From Massilia sp. YIM B02769 (lineage in GTDB: Bacteria > Pseudomonadota > Gammaproteobacteria > Burkholderiales > Burkholderiaceae_D), in contig NZ_JASNRC010000006.1 in NCBI RefSeq assembly GCF_030411995.1, positions 124,001 through 188,000 on the forward strand: 64,000 bases of DNA, read 5' to 3'. The notes below the pieces were generated by a model. That model ran no database searches. It saw only the letters and a list, made by a program, of their open reading frames with translations, and was not told the DNA's origin. Both the position numbers and the translations under genes were made by a program. Positions 1 through 9,582 of the stretch are shown piece after piece (position 1 is the first letter of the stretch; every line of letters begins with the position of its first letter).

Positions 1-607
1 GCGGCGTGTCGGGATAGTTGAATACCGGACGCGTGGTCTTGTTCTGCACCGGGAGGAAGTCGTAGGGGCCGGCCAGGCCGATCCAGCCGCGCAGCGACTC
101 CGGCTTGACGCCCTGCTTGCCGAGCCAGCGCGCGTCGAGCGCCAGCATCGCGGCATTGTAGGCGCCGGCGCTGTGGCCCATCACGAAGACCCGCTTCGGG
201 TCGCCGCCGTAGTTGCCGATCTCGCGCTCGGTCCACGCCACGGCCTGGGCGGCATCGTCGAGGAAGTCGGGATAGCGCGCTTCCGGATACAGCCGGTAAT
301 CGGGCACGACCACCACGAAGCCGCGCTTGGCCAGCGCCTGGCCGACAAAAGCATAGTCCTCGCGCTTGCCGCTTACCCAGTTACCTCCGTAAAAGAAGAC
401 GATGACCGGCGCCGTGCCGGCGTTGTTCGCGGGCTGGTAGATGTCGAGCTTGTTGCGCTCGCCCTTGCCATAGTGGATGGCCTGGGTGGCGCGCGCGTCG
501 CCGTCGGGCGATACCGCGTTCACCAGTTTCAGGGGCGAGCAGGCGGACAGGGTGGCAGCCAGGAGTGCGAGGGCCAGGACAGGCAGGACGGTTGCAGGTC
601 GGAACAT
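1..607 (-). CDS. Alpha/beta hydrolase (carboxylesterase-like) lipoprotein, C-terminus cut off
   Basis: The gene runs off the left edge, leaving the first 202 residues. The N-terminus is a hydrophobic signal ending in LSACS, a good lipobox, so the product is probably a lipid-anchored envelope protein. The body shows an alpha/beta hydrolase fold of the acetyl-esterase type: an oxyanion-loop segment FFYGGNW (family HGG with the His changed to Tyr), the segment VVPDYRLYPEARYP, and the nucleophile elbow GHSAG. The catalytic Asp and His would lie outside the window. It probably hydrolyses a small ester; the substrate is unknown. The ATG at 605-607 is chosen because the signal peptide begins there. 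Confidence 0.85.
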   Translation of the reverse strand, partial: MFRPATVLPVLALALLAATLSACSPLKLVNAVSPDGDARATQAIHYGKGERNKLDIYQPANNAGTAPVIVFFYGGNWVSGKREDYAFVGQALAKRGFVVVVPDYRLYPEARYPDFLDDAAQAVAWTEREIGNYGGDPKRVFVMGHSAGAYNAAMLALDARWLGKQGVKPESLRGWIGLAGPYDFLPVQNKTTRPVFNYPDTP

Positions 608-684
608 GGTGTCGCCAATACGGAAAGATGAGTCCAGTATATCCCGCTGGCATCGGTTTTCCGCGCACCCAAGGCATCTTATTT

Positions 685-842
685 AGAACCTGTCTCGGTA
701 GGAGGGAGGAAGTTGATGACGATGCATGACGAGCGCGGGCAAGGCGCGAGGAGGCCGCATGGCGAGCCATGCAACGACGAGCAACGCAGTACCCGCTTGT
801 CAGGCGCGTCAGAAACGACTCGCTCCTACCGAGATAGGTTCT
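685..842. repeat. MITE-like element with 20-bp terminal inverted repeats
   Basis: Positions 685-704 (AGAACCTGTCTCGGTAGGAG) are repeated in inverted orientation at 823-842 with one mismatch. The 118-bp interior has no convincing gene but holds a perfect small hairpin (GCATGGC, two bases, GCCATGC) near 754-769. Size, terminal repeats and lack of coding capacity fit a miniature non-autonomous element. It lies in the 279-bp gap between the divergent genes that start at 607 and 887. No transposase is nearby and no clear target duplication is seen, so the mobile origin is inference. Confidence 0.55.
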
Positions 843-886
843 TACAGCCCGGACAGCCACGCACTTTCGCCCTATACTGTTGCGTT

Positions 887-1636
887 ATGGATAACACATA
901 CGCACTGCCGCCAGGGCTGCGGCCACGCCATGCCACCGGGATCGGCATCTCGCTGGCCGTGCACGCCTCGCTGCTGGCCATGTGGCAGATGTCGCGCCCG
1001 GTTCCCGCGCCCGACGACTGGACACCGGAAACCATGGTGCTGCGGCTCTTGCCTGAACCTGCACCGAAGCCTGCCCCTGCGCCGCAGGACCCGGTGGCCG
1101 TGGCGGCGCCGCGCGCCCTTGCCGGTTCGCATGCGCCGAGCGCGGCCAGGAAGGCGCCTGCGCCCATGGCCGCCCCGGCGCCGGCCATGCAGGCGGCGGT
1201 TTCCGAGCAGGACGCTGCCGAACCGGAGCCGGCTGTGCCCGGCGAGGCCCCTGCCCCGCCCGCATCCGGCAGCATGCTGGAACGTGCCCGAGCGATCGCC
1301 GGCGGCGCCGACCGCGCCATGCGCAAGGAACATCCGACGCGCGGCATCTTGGCGCCAGTCGTGACGCCGCAGATGAAGCTGCAAAAAGGAATTGTTAGGG
1401 CGAACGAACTGGCGCCCAACAAATGGTATGAGGCGCCGAAGACCGAGGAAGTCCTCGATCCCAGCCATTACGACCGCCGGCGCTACCGGATCGTCGGGGC
1501 GAGGGGCACCTATTGCGTGACCTACGAATCCCACCATGCGCCCGACGGTCTCGATACGATGCGCGATGGCATCAAACCGAAGAAGACGACTTGCGACCCC
1601 GATTGGTCGCCGCCAACTGCCCAGAAATGGAACTGA
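887..1636 (+). CDS. TonB-like proline-rich membrane protein of unknown function
   Basis: The 249-residue product has one N-terminal membrane segment (about residues 18-35, GIGISLAVHASLLAMWQM), then a long Pro/Ala-rich stretch to about residue 130, then a short globular C-terminus containing two cysteines. The anchor plus Pro-rich linker resembles the N-terminal half of TonB or TolA, but I do not see the usual TonB C-terminal motif. An upstream in-frame ATG at 713 lies inside the MITE-like repeat, so the ATG at 887 is preferred. A perfect hairpin terminator follows. Function is not recognised; an envelope-spanning role is only a guess. Confidence 0.65.
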   Translation: MDNTYALPPGLRPRHATGIGISLAVHASLLAMWQMSRPVPAPDDWTPETMVLRLLPEPAPKPAPAPQDPVAVAAPRALAGSHAPSAARKAPAPMAAPAPAMQAAVSEQDAAEPEPAVPGEAPAPPASGSMLERARAIAGGADRAMRKEHPTRGILAPVVTPQMKLQKGIVRANELAPNKWYEAPKTEEVLDPSHYDRRRYRIVGARGTYCVTYESHHAPDGLDTMRDGIKPKKTTCDPDWSPPTAQKWN

Positions 1637-1648
1637 ACAGTTGACATA

Positions 1649-1677
1649 AAAACGGCGCGTATCGCACGCGCCGTTTT
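1649..1677. terminator. Bidirectional intrinsic terminator
   Basis: A perfect 12-bp stem (AAAACGGCGCGT / ACGCGCCGTTTT) with a 5-base loop ends in T on one strand and begins with A on the other, so it can work both ways. It sits between the convergent genes ending at 1636 and 1692. Confidence 0.85.
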
Positions 1678-1691
1678 GCATCAAGCCGGGC

Positions 1692-2558
1692 TCAGCGGCG
1701 CGGTGTGTCGTCGAGCGGATCGTCGTCCGTCGGGATGATGCTGACCGGCTTGCCCTTGGCACGCTGCAGCACATACACCGCATAGCCCGACAGGCCGTAC
1801 AGCACGAAGATCGGCCACAGCACCTTGGTCGGGTCGCTCGCCACCAGCGCAAACGCCAGCACGATCAGGAACACGACGATGAAGGGCACCGACTTGCGGA
1901 AGTTCACGTCCTTGAAGCTGTAGAACGGCACGTTCGAAACCATGGTCAGGCCGGCGAACACGGCGATGCACCAGCTCACCCAGTCGACCTGGCGTGCGCT
2001 GATGTTGATGTCCGGGTCGGTCATGAACATGATGAAGCCGACCACCAGGGCCGCCGCCGCCGGGCTGGGCAAGCCCTGGAAGAAGCGTTTATCGACGACT
2101 TCGCTATTCGTGTTGAAGCGGGCCAGACGCAGCGCCGCGCCGGCGCAGTAGACAAAGGCCGCGATCCAGCCGAGTTTACCGAGGCCGCGCAGCGACCATT
2201 CGTAGATCACCAGCGCCGGCGCCGCGCCGAACGACACCATGTCGGACAGCGAGTCGTACTGGGCGCCGAACTCGGACTGGGTATTCGTCAGGCGCGCCAC
2301 GCGGCCGTCCAGGCCGTCGAGCACCATCGCCACGAACACGGCCCAGCAGGCGTAGTCGAAACGCTGGTTCATCGCCATCACGATCGCATAAAAACCGCAG
2401 AACAGGGCGCCGGTGGTAAAGGCGTTCGGCAGCAGGTAGATGCCACGTCCGCGCTGCCCCTGTTTATCCTCGGCCCGGCGGCCGAAGCGCCTGAGGCGGG
2501 AGAATCGTGGCGCGCGCGGCGCCCCTCCGTTTTTTTTGCGTCGTGGGAAGGCTGGCAT
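1692..2558 (-). CDS. pssA: CDP-diacylglycerol--serine O-phosphatidyltransferase
   Basis: This integral membrane enzyme makes phosphatidylserine from CDP-diacylglycerol and serine, the first committed step to phosphatidylethanolamine. The 288-residue protein carries the CDP-alcohol phosphatidyltransferase signature DGLDGRVAR followed by FG...YDSLSDMVSFG, with the metal-binding aspartates in place, and several hydrophobic helices behind a basic N-terminal extension of about 40 residues. It lies downstream of ilvB-ilvN-ilvC on the same strand, a common Burkholderiales order, here separated from ilvC by a SIMPL gene and a REP pair. The terminator at 1649-1677 ends the transcript. Confidence 0.93.
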   Translation of the reverse strand: MPAFPRRKKNGGAPRAPRFSRLRRFGRRAEDKQGQRGRGIYLLPNAFTTGALFCGFYAIVMAMNQRFDYACWAVFVAMVLDGLDGRVARLTNTQSEFGAQYDSLSDMVSFGAAPALVIYEWSLRGLGKLGWIAAFVYCAGAALRLARFNTNSEVVDKRFFQGLPSPAAAALVVGFIMFMTDPDINISARQVDWVSWCIAVFAGLTMVSNVPFYSFKDVNFRKSVPFIVVFLIVLAFALVASDPTKVLWPIFVLYGLSGYAVYVLQRAKGKPVSIIPTDDDPLDDTPRR

Positions 2559-2699
2559 AGTTGTCCGTATTCAAAGCTGCGCGATCGAGCGCCGTTCCCT
2601 GCATTATAGAGGCGAGAACGGCTTGTTAGCGAACGGATACTATTGGGAATGTCATCATGCAGGCGGCCGGGCTCGCCGGCGCGCCTGCCTGTCGTGTTC

Positions 2700-3470
2700 T
2701 TACTTGAACTTCACCTTGCCGACCAGGCGCATCTGCAGGGTGGTTTCGCCCGGCTCGAAGCTCGGTTCCGGCATCTCGCTCGACACGTCGCGCTTGGAAC
2801 GCGCCATCATCATCGGCGCGGCGGCTTCCTGCTGCACATAGTTGCCCGAGCCTTCGAAGTCGACCACATCCAGGGTCGCGTCGCCCGGCTGGCGGCCCAT
2901 GGCGCGCGCGATCGAGACGATGCGCTCGTTCAGGTTGCGGTAGGTTTCGGCAATGCGCTGGTCATCCAGGCGCTTTTCCAGGGCCGGGCTGAGGCCGAAG
3001 CTGATGTTGTTGATCGACAAGACCTTCTGGGCGGCGGCGACGGTCTTCTCCAGCGTGGCGAGATTGGTCGTCTTCACTTCCAGGTACTGGCCGACGCGCC
3101 AGCCGATCGGCACCGGCTGCACCGGGGTGCGGCCTGCAGGCAGCGGCTGCACCGGCGGTTCCGGGTAGACCGGGTAGGTGAAATAGCCCATGGTCTTGAG
3201 CTCGGCCTTCGGATCGGCACGGCGCACGATCTCGGTACCCTCCTTCATCTTGCGGTTGACGCGGGCGGCGGCGGCCTGCTTGTCCTTGTCGTGCTCTTCC
3301 ACAATGAAGCTGACGATGGCCTGGTCGTTGGCCGCCCGCACTTCACCGGTGGCAGGAACGACCACGACCGTGCCGCTTGTTGCGGGCATGCTGGTCGAAG
3401 GCGCGGTCTGCGCTTGAACGTGGGACGCCATCATCAGGCTGGCCAAGAGGATCATTTTTGGAAGGGACAT
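2700..3470 (-). CDS. SIMPL-domain (DUF541) periplasmic protein
   Basis: The 256-residue product starts with a cleavable signal peptide (MSLPKMILLASLMMASHVQAQ) and continues as a SIMPL/DUF541 domain, seen in the VVVVPATGEVRAANDQAIVSF start and the repeated beta/alpha pattern ending in LVGKVKFK. Proteins of this family are exported and poorly characterised; some are linked to envelope stress. The ATG at 3468-3470 is chosen because it begins the signal peptide and has an AGGAG Shine-Dalgarno sequence just upstream; a longer in-frame extension to 3656 runs into REP sequence and is not credible. Confidence 0.85.
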   Translation of the reverse strand: MSLPKMILLASLMMASHVQAQTAPSTSMPATSGTVVVVPATGEVRAANDQAIVSFIVEEHDKDKQAAAARVNRKMKEGTEIVRRADPKAELKTMGYFTYPVYPEPPVQPLPAGRTPVQPVPIGWRVGQYLEVKTTNLATLEKTVAAAQKVLSINNISFGLSPALEKRLDDQRIAETYRNLNERIVSIARAMGRQPGDATLDVVDFEGSGNYVQQEAAAPMMMARSKRDVSSEMPEPSFEPGETTLQMRLVGKVKFK

Positions 3471-3606
3471 CGGTTTTCTCCTATAAGAATGCATGTGTGC
3501 ATGACTTATACGATACCGTCCCGTTCCTAGATAGAGTGATTTTGTAATGGAAAGTTGCAAATGGACGAAGCATGGGTTGCTGTGTGTCGCTGGCCCGGGA
3601 CGATGA

Positions 3607-3807
3607 CCGTACGGTGGGCACCCCGTGCCCACGCGGTTACGTGCGCCTCCTTGCACCTGTGGAGATGACCATCCGCTCGCGAACTCGGTAACGGCCGCGG
3701 GAGGGCAAATCAGCGTCCGGGCCGTCGCTCACATCGCGAGCGAGTCGGGACAGCCAACGGTGCAAGGAGACGTACGTACCGCGTGGGCACGGAGTGCCCA
3801 CCGTACG
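3607..3807. repeat. Inverted pair of REP palindromes (REPIN-like)
   Basis: The 385-bp gap between the SIMPL gene and ilvC holds two facing copies of the GTGGGCAC/GTGCCCAC palindrome: 3607-3636 with its GTAC head on the left, and 3779-3807 with the head on the right. The inverted similarity extends inward by about 15-20 bases (CTCCTTGCACC near 3646 against GGTGCAAGGAG near 3759), so the whole unit can fold into a long cruciform. No gene is seen here. Confidence 0.8.
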
Positions 3808-3855
3808 AGTACGTGCAACCCGCCAGCATATGCCAACGGGGCATCGACCATCCGA

Positions 3856-4911
<1,056 letters not shown>

Positions 4912-4953
4912 TTAGTGGCTGTTCGTTTGTGCGGCCGCGGGCTGATCATCGTT

Positions 4954-4983
4954 CCGCGTGGGCACGGGGTGCCCACCCTACGG
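4954..4983 (-). repeat. Single REP palindrome between ilvN and ilvC
   Basis: One copy of the GTGGGCAC/GTGCCCAC palindrome with its GTAG head on the minus strand (CTAC on plus). It lies inside the ilv operon in the ilvN-ilvC gap, so it would be transcribed as a hairpin in the operon mRNA. The next 60 bases are GC-rich, with short repeated CGGTGGCC-like pieces and no gene. Confidence 0.75.
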
Positions 4984-5048
4984 ACCGTGGCTCCGATCAC
5001 GGTCGGTGGCCGGCGGGCCGTGGCTTCGGTCGCGGTGGTGGCCGTTCG

Positions 5049-5540
5049 TTACACTTTCAAGATCCGTTCGCCGCGGCCGATGCCCGAGCCGCCGGTGCGG
5101 ACGGTTTCGAGAATGGAGCTGCGGTCGATGGCGTCGATGAAGGCGTCGAGCTTGCTCTTGGCGCCGGTCAGTTCGATCGTGTAGGTCTTTTCCGTGACGT
5201 CGATGATGCGGCCGCGGAAGATGTCGGCGGTGCGCTTGAGTTCCTCGCGCTCCTTGCCGACCGCCCTCACCTTGATCAGCATGAGCTCGCGCTCGATGTG
5301 CTGGCCTTCCGTCAGGTCGACCACCTTCACCACCTCGATCAGGCGGTTCAGGTGCTTCGTGATCTGCTCGATGATGTCGTCCGAGCCGGTGGTGACGACC
5401 GTCATGCGCGACAGGGTCGCGTCCTCGGTCGGCGCCACGGTCAGGGTTTCGATGTTGTAGCCGCGTGCGGAAAACAAACCAACGACGCGCGATAAAGCAC
5501 CGGCTTCGTTCTCCAGAAGAACCGAGATGATGTGTCTCAT
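5049..5540 (-). CDS. ilvN: Acetolactate synthase small (regulatory) subunit
   Basis: This 163-residue protein (IlvH/IlvN type) binds valine and controls the catalytic subunit made by the gene just upstream. It starts with an ACT domain, MRHIISVLLENEAGALSRVVGLFSARG in pattern (residues 1-27), with the second conserved segment KHLNRLIEVVKVVDL, and ends with the C-terminal domain of the longer IlvH class. Its ATG directly abuts the ilvB stop codon (TAA-ATG), which indicates translational coupling and a fixed subunit ratio. Confidence 0.96.
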   Translation of the reverse strand: MRHIISVLLENEAGALSRVVGLFSARGYNIETLTVAPTEDATLSRMTVVTTGSDDIIEQITKHLNRLIEVVKVVDLTEGQHIERELMLIKVRAVGKEREELKRTADIFRGRIIDVTEKTYTIELTGAKSKLDAFIDAIDRSSILETVRTGGSGIGRGERILKV

Positions 5541-7280
5541 TTACAGGTCCTCCGAGCCGAGCAGCATTTCAGACAGGCCCTTGCCCGCCTTGACCATCGG
5601 CCAGACGTTCTCGCTCTGGTCGGTGATGAAGTTCATGAACACGAGGCGGTTCTTCATGTTGAATGCGTCCACCAGCGCGCCTTCGACGTCGCCCGGCTTT
5701 TCGATGCGCATGCCGACGTGGCCGTAGGCCTCGGCCAGCTTCTCGAAGTCCGGCAAAGAGTCCATATAGGACTCGGAATATCGCGAACCGTAGTCGATCT
5801 GCTGCCACTGGCGCACCATGCCGAGGAAGCGGTTGTTCAAGAGGATGATCTTCGGCGTCAGGTGGTACTGCTTGCAGGTGGCCAGCTCCTGGATGCACAT
5901 CTGGATCGAGCCTTCGCCGGTGACGCAGGCCACCGTCGCATCCGGGTTCGCCATCTGCACGCCCATCGCGTACGGCAGGCCGACGCCCATCGTGCCCAGG
6001 CCACCGGAATTGATCCAGCGGCGCGGCTTGTCGAAGGGATAGTACTGGGCTGCCCACATCTGGTGCTGGCCGACGTCGGAGGTGATGAAGGCGTCGCCCT
6101 TGGTGACTTTCCAGAGCTTCTCGACCACCGATTGCGGCTTGATGACGAGGTCGGAATCCTCGTACTTCAGGCAGTTACGGCCACGCCATTCGTCGATCTG
6201 CTTCCACCAGCCGCGCAGCGCTTCCGGATTCGCGCGCACGCCAGCGGTGTCCAGTTGCGCCAGGAATTCGGTCAGCACGTCCTTGACGTTGCCGACGATC
6301 GGAATGTCGACCTTCACCCGCTTCGAGATCGACGAGGGGTCGATGTCGATGTGGATGATTTTACGAGGATGGCTGGCGAAGTGCTTCGGGTTGCCGATCA
6401 CGCGGTCGTCGAAGCGGGCGCCGATGGCGATCAGCACGTCGCAATGCTGCATCGCCATGTTCGCTTCATAGGTACCGTGCATGCCGGGCATGCCGACGAA
6501 CTGTTCGCTGCTCGAACGCGAGCCGCCCAGGCCCATCAGGGTGTTGGTGACCGGCGCGCCGAGCTTGTCGACCAGGCGGTTCAGTTCGGGCGAGGCGTTC
6601 GCCAGGATCACGCCGCCGCCGGCATAGATCATCGGGCGCTCGGCCTGCTGCAGCAGCTGCACGGCCTTGCGGATCTGGCCGGCGTGGCCCTTGTCGACCG
6701 GCTTGTACGAGCGCATCTCGATTTCGCGCGGATAGTCGTAGGCGCACTTGTGCATCGAGATGTCCTTCGGGATGTCGACCAGCACGGGACCGGGGCGGCC
6801 GGTGCGGGCAATGAAGAAGGCTTTCTTGATGGTGGTCGCCAGCTCGCGCACATCCTTGACCAGGAAGTTGTGCTTGACCACGGGGCGGGTGATGCCGACG
6901 GTGTCGCACTCCTGGAAGGCGTCCTGGCCGATCGCGTGGCTCGGCACCTGGCCGGAAATCACGACCATCGGGACCGAGTCCATGTAGGCGGTGGAGAGAC
7001 CCGTGACGGCATTCGTCACACCCGGACCGGAGGTCACGATGGCGACGCCGACGGTGTTGGAGCTGCGCGAATAGGCGTCGGCCGCGTGCACGGCTGCCTG
7101 CTCGTGGCGGACCAGGACGTGCTGGAACTTGTCCTGGTTGAAGATGGCGTCGTAGATGTAGAGGACTGCTCCACCGGGGTAACCGAAGACGTGCTTGACG
7201 CCCTCCTCGGCCAGACATCGGACGACGATTTCAGCGCCGGTGATCTGATGAGATCCCTGGCCTGATGCTTCGTTATTCAT
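5541..7280 (-). CDS. ilvB: Acetolactate synthase large (catalytic) subunit
   Basis: This thiamine-diphosphate enzyme joins pyruvate to pyruvate or 2-oxobutyrate, the first common step of branched-chain amino acid synthesis. The 579-residue protein (IlvB/IlvI type) has the N-terminal TPP domain with FGYPGGAVLYIYD and the catalytic Glu in VRHEQAAVHAADAY, a central FAD-type domain, and the C-terminal metal-diphosphate site TGEGSIQM...LNN, where the usual GDG is GEG. It is the first gene of the ilvBNC operon. Its upstream region carries a candidate promoter near 7600. Confidence 0.97.
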   Translation of the reverse strand: MNNEASGQGSHQITGAEIVVRCLAEEGVKHVFGYPGGAVLYIYDAIFNQDKFQHVLVRHEQAAVHAADAYSRSSNTVGVAIVTSGPGVTNAVTGLSTAYMDSVPMVVISGQVPSHAIGQDAFQECDTVGITRPVVKHNFLVKDVRELATTIKKAFFIARTGRPGPVLVDIPKDISMHKCAYDYPREIEMRSYKPVDKGHAGQIRKAVQLLQQAERPMIYAGGGVILANASPELNRLVDKLGAPVTNTLMGLGGSRSSSEQFVGMPGMHGTYEANMAMQHCDVLIAIGARFDDRVIGNPKHFASHPRKIIHIDIDPSSISKRVKVDIPIVGNVKDVLTEFLAQLDTAGVRANPEALRGWWKQIDEWRGRNCLKYEDSDLVIKPQSVVEKLWKVTKGDAFITSDVGQHQMWAAQYYPFDKPRRWINSGGLGTMGVGLPYAMGVQMANPDATVACVTGEGSIQMCIQELATCKQYHLTPKIILLNNRFLGMVRQWQQIDYGSRYSESYMDSLPDFEKLAEAYGHVGMRIEKPGDVEGALVDAFNMKNRLVFMNFITDQSENVWPMVKAGKGLSEMLLGSEDL

Positions 7281-7584
7281 GAATCGTTCCTTTCAAGACC
7301 CATAGGGAGATTGATCGGATGCTCGTTCCTAACGAAATACGGTTTGCCCCACAGCGCTCCAGCTTCCCTTCTTTCTGCGCGCACGACGTTCGATCCGGGT
7401 ATCGGCAGATACCGTTCACAACGACGCGAAACGCAACTCGTTTGGCTGAGTGTCTGTAGCGGCTCGACGCATCTCTCGCGCTTGTGGCGCGGGTTGGAGC
7501 AAACTGCCTACAAATGAAAGCGTGTCAGCCAGTTGGACTTTGTGTGTCGAACAGGATGACCATGAAGCTTCGGGGGTGCAAAGC

Positions 7585-7622
7585 GTAAGGAACACCTTAC
7601 TGCGTTGCACCATTTTGGTCAA
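7585..7622 (-). promoter_or_regulatory. Candidate ilvB promoter with overlapping inverted repeat
   Basis: On the minus strand TTGACC (7617-7622) and TAAGGT (7594-7599) are 17 bases apart, a plausible -35/-10 pair with a weak -10. A 6-bp inverted repeat (GTAAGG, four bases, CCTTAC; 7585-7600) covers the -10 and could be an operator. The transcript would have a leader of about 300 bases. In the rest of 7281-7720 I see no leader peptide or clear attenuator. Confidence 0.3.
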
Positions 7623-7723
7623 GATAAAAAGAAAGAAACAATTTGCCGAGTAGAGGATGTGCTCGGTTGGGGGATTGGGTGCACCGGCATGGTGCGTTGC
7701 GGGGTGGTGCGTGCATTCGGAAT

Positions 7724-7844
7724 GGTGGGTTCGAGAACCCACCCTACATGCTACGGAGTCGCCGCCGTTGTAGGGTGGGCACTCGTGCCCACGCGGTACA
7801 AGCCCAATATAGTCGAACACGTAGGGTGGGTTCTCGAACCCACC
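7724..7844. repeat. Cluster of three REP palindromes
   Basis: Three units lie in the gap between ilvB and the ABC permease: 7724-7747 (GTGGGTTC/GAACCCAC type, head on the right), 7770-7796 (GTGGGCAC/GTGCCCAC type, head on the left) and 7821-7844 (GTGGGTTC type, head on the left). Two stem types occur side by side. The last unit ends 17 bp from the permease stop codon, so it may also act as its transcript end. Confidence 0.75.
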
Positions 7845-7860
7845 ATATGTAAAGCGCAAT

Positions 7861-8751
7861 CTAGCGCTGCATCCCCCACCGCCGCACCGTCACCCGCTCC
7901 AGCGTATGGAACACCACCTGCTCCACCGCCAGCCCGATGATGATCACCGCTGCCAACCCCGCAAACACCTTGTCCGTGAACAGCTCGTTGCGGCTCTGGA
8001 AAATGAACCACCCCAGCCCACCCTGCCCCGAGGTCGTCCCGAACACCAGCTCGGCAGCGATCAAGGTACGCCACGCAAACGCCCAGCCGATCTTCAGCCC
8101 CGACAGGATCGCCGGCAGCGCCGCCGGTATCAAAATCTGCAGCACCAGCCGCAACCCGCCCAGCCCATAGTTGCGCCCCGCCATGCGCAGCGTCTCCGGC
8201 ACCGCGCGGAAACCGGCGCAGGCATTCAGGGTCAGCGGCCACATCACCGAATGCATCAGCACCATGATCAGCGAACCTTTGCCCAGCCCGAACCACAGCA
8301 GCGCCAGCGGCAGCAAGGCAATCGCCGGCAGCGGATTGAACATCGCCGTCAGGGTCTCGATCAGCTCGCGCCCGACGCGATTCGACACCGCCAGCCAGGT
8401 CAGCAAGAATGCCCCGACAATCCCCATCAGATACCCCTGGGTCAGCACCGCAAACGACACGCCCACATACCCGAACAGCTCACCGGACACGATGCCCTCG
8501 ACCAGCGCCTTGCCGGTGGCCAGCGCCGTCGGCAGCAATAAATCGTTGTCGTACCAGCGCGCCAGCGCTTCCCAGATCACGGCCAGCACCAGCAGCAGCG
8601 CCGCCTTGCGCAGCCAGGCCAGTTCGCCAAACGCAAAGCCACGGGAAGCAACGACATGCGCGGATGGCCGCAGCGGCGCACCGCCCAGGCTGGGCAGCGG
8701 CAAGGCCAGTTCGTATTCGGGACGGATCGGGGGTTCGCGGAAAGCACTCAT
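7861..8751 (-). CDS. ABC transporter permease, nitrate/sulfonate/taurine family
   Basis: This 296-residue inner-membrane protein has about six hydrophobic helices after a 40-residue cytoplasmic N-terminus and belongs to the SsuC/TauC/NrtB permease family (BPD_transp_1). The coupling-loop region is visible as LNACAGFRAVPETLRMAGRNYGLGG, which contacts the ATPase. Its start overlaps the ATPase stop by 4 bp, so it is translationally coupled. It is the last gene of a four-gene operon (dioxygenase, binding protein, ATPase, permease). Confidence 0.9.
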   Translation of the reverse strand: MSAFREPPIRPEYELALPLPSLGGAPLRPSAHVVASRGFAFGELAWLRKAALLLVLAVIWEALARWYDNDLLLPTALATGKALVEGIVSGELFGYVGVSFAVLTQGYLMGIVGAFLLTWLAVSNRVGRELIETLTAMFNPLPAIALLPLALLWFGLGKGSLIMVLMHSVMWPLTLNACAGFRAVPETLRMAGRNYGLGGLRLVLQILIPAALPAILSGLKIGWAFAWRTLIAAELVFGTTSGQGGLGWFIFQSRNELFTDKVFAGLAAVIIIGLAVEQVVFHTLERVTVRRWGMQR

Positions 8752-9581
8752 GGATGGCTGGCGTAGGCTGGTGTGGAAAGGGTGGATGGAAAAACGGCAT
8801 CGCCGAACAGCAGCCGGTGAATCCGTTCGTTCGCGGCCTGGAATTCAACGCTGCCGGCGCTGCCCAGGTCGAACTGGTGGCTGTTCAATTCGGCGCGCAC
8901 CCGCCCTGGATGCGGACTCAATAACAGAATGCGGTTGCCCACCACCAGCGCCTCCTCGATCGAGTGGGTCACGAACAGCATGGTGAAACCGATCTCTTCC
9001 CACAGCGCCTGCAACTCTTCCTGCATCTTGCGCCGCGTGAGCGCATCGAGCGCGGCAAAGGGCTCGTCCATCAGCAGGATTTCCGGCTGCATGGCCAGCG
9101 CCCGCGCAATCGCCACCCTCGCCTTCATGCCGCCCGACAGGGTGTGCGGATAGGCGTCGGCAAAGCGCGCCAGCCCGACCTTGCCCAGCCAGTGACGCGC
9201 GCGTTCGCGTGCCTCGGGCTTCTTCATGCCGCCGGCCAGCAACGGGAACATCACGTTCGCCTCCACCGTCTTCCAGGGCGGCAGCTGGTCGAATTCCTGG
9301 AACACGACGATGCGGTCCGGCCCCGGCGCCGTGATCGGCTTGCCGCCCAGGCGCAAACTGCCCGCGCGCGGCGCGATGAAGCCGCCCACCGCCTTCAGCA
9401 AGGTCGACTTGCCGCAGCCCGAAGGCCCGAGCAGCACGAAACGGTCGCCGCGGTACACGTCGAAACCCACATCCTCGGTGGCGCGCACGGTGCCGTGCTC
9501 GCCGGCGTAATCGATGGTCACGTGCTCGGCGCGCAGCAACGGGCCCGACGGCGCAACGACTTGCAAAGCGGGTGCGATCAT
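8748..9581 (-). CDS. ABC transporter ATP-binding protein, SsuB/TauB/NrtD type
   Basis: This 277-residue ATPase powers the importer encoded around it. The Walker A motif is GPSGCGKST (about residues 53-61), the Q-loop is VVFQEFDQLPPWKTV, the signature is LSGGMKARVAIARAL, Walker B is ILLMDEPFAALDALT, and the H-loop is VTHSIEEAL. The SGGM form of the signature and the spacing are typical of the nitrate/sulfonate/taurine subfamily. It begins two bases before the stop of the binding-protein gene ends, in a tightly packed operon. Confidence 0.93.
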   Translation of the reverse strand: MIAPALQVVAPSGPLLRAEHVTIDYAGEHGTVRATEDVGFDVYRGDRFVLLGPSGCGKSTLLKAVGGFIAPRAGSLRLGGKPITAPGPDRIVVFQEFDQLPPWKTVEANVMFPLLAGGMKKPEARERARHWLGKVGLARFADAYPHTLSGGMKARVAIARALAMQPEILLMDEPFAALDALTRRKMQEELQALWEEIGFTMLFVTHSIEEALVVGNRILLLSPHPGRVRAELNSHQFDLGSAGSVEFQAANERIHRLLFGDAVFPSTLSTPAYASHP

Positions 9582-9582
9582 C

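Noticed and set aside
713-886. N-terminal extension of the TonB-like protein from an ATG at 713
   Set aside because: The extra 58 codons lie in the MITE-like repeat and precede a good ATG with a membrane segment right after it.
7416-7859. Open frame of 147 codons upstream of ilvB as a leader protein
   Set aside because: It starts within REP sequence, has no ribosome-binding site and shows no run of Val, Leu or Ile codons expected for an ilv attenuator.
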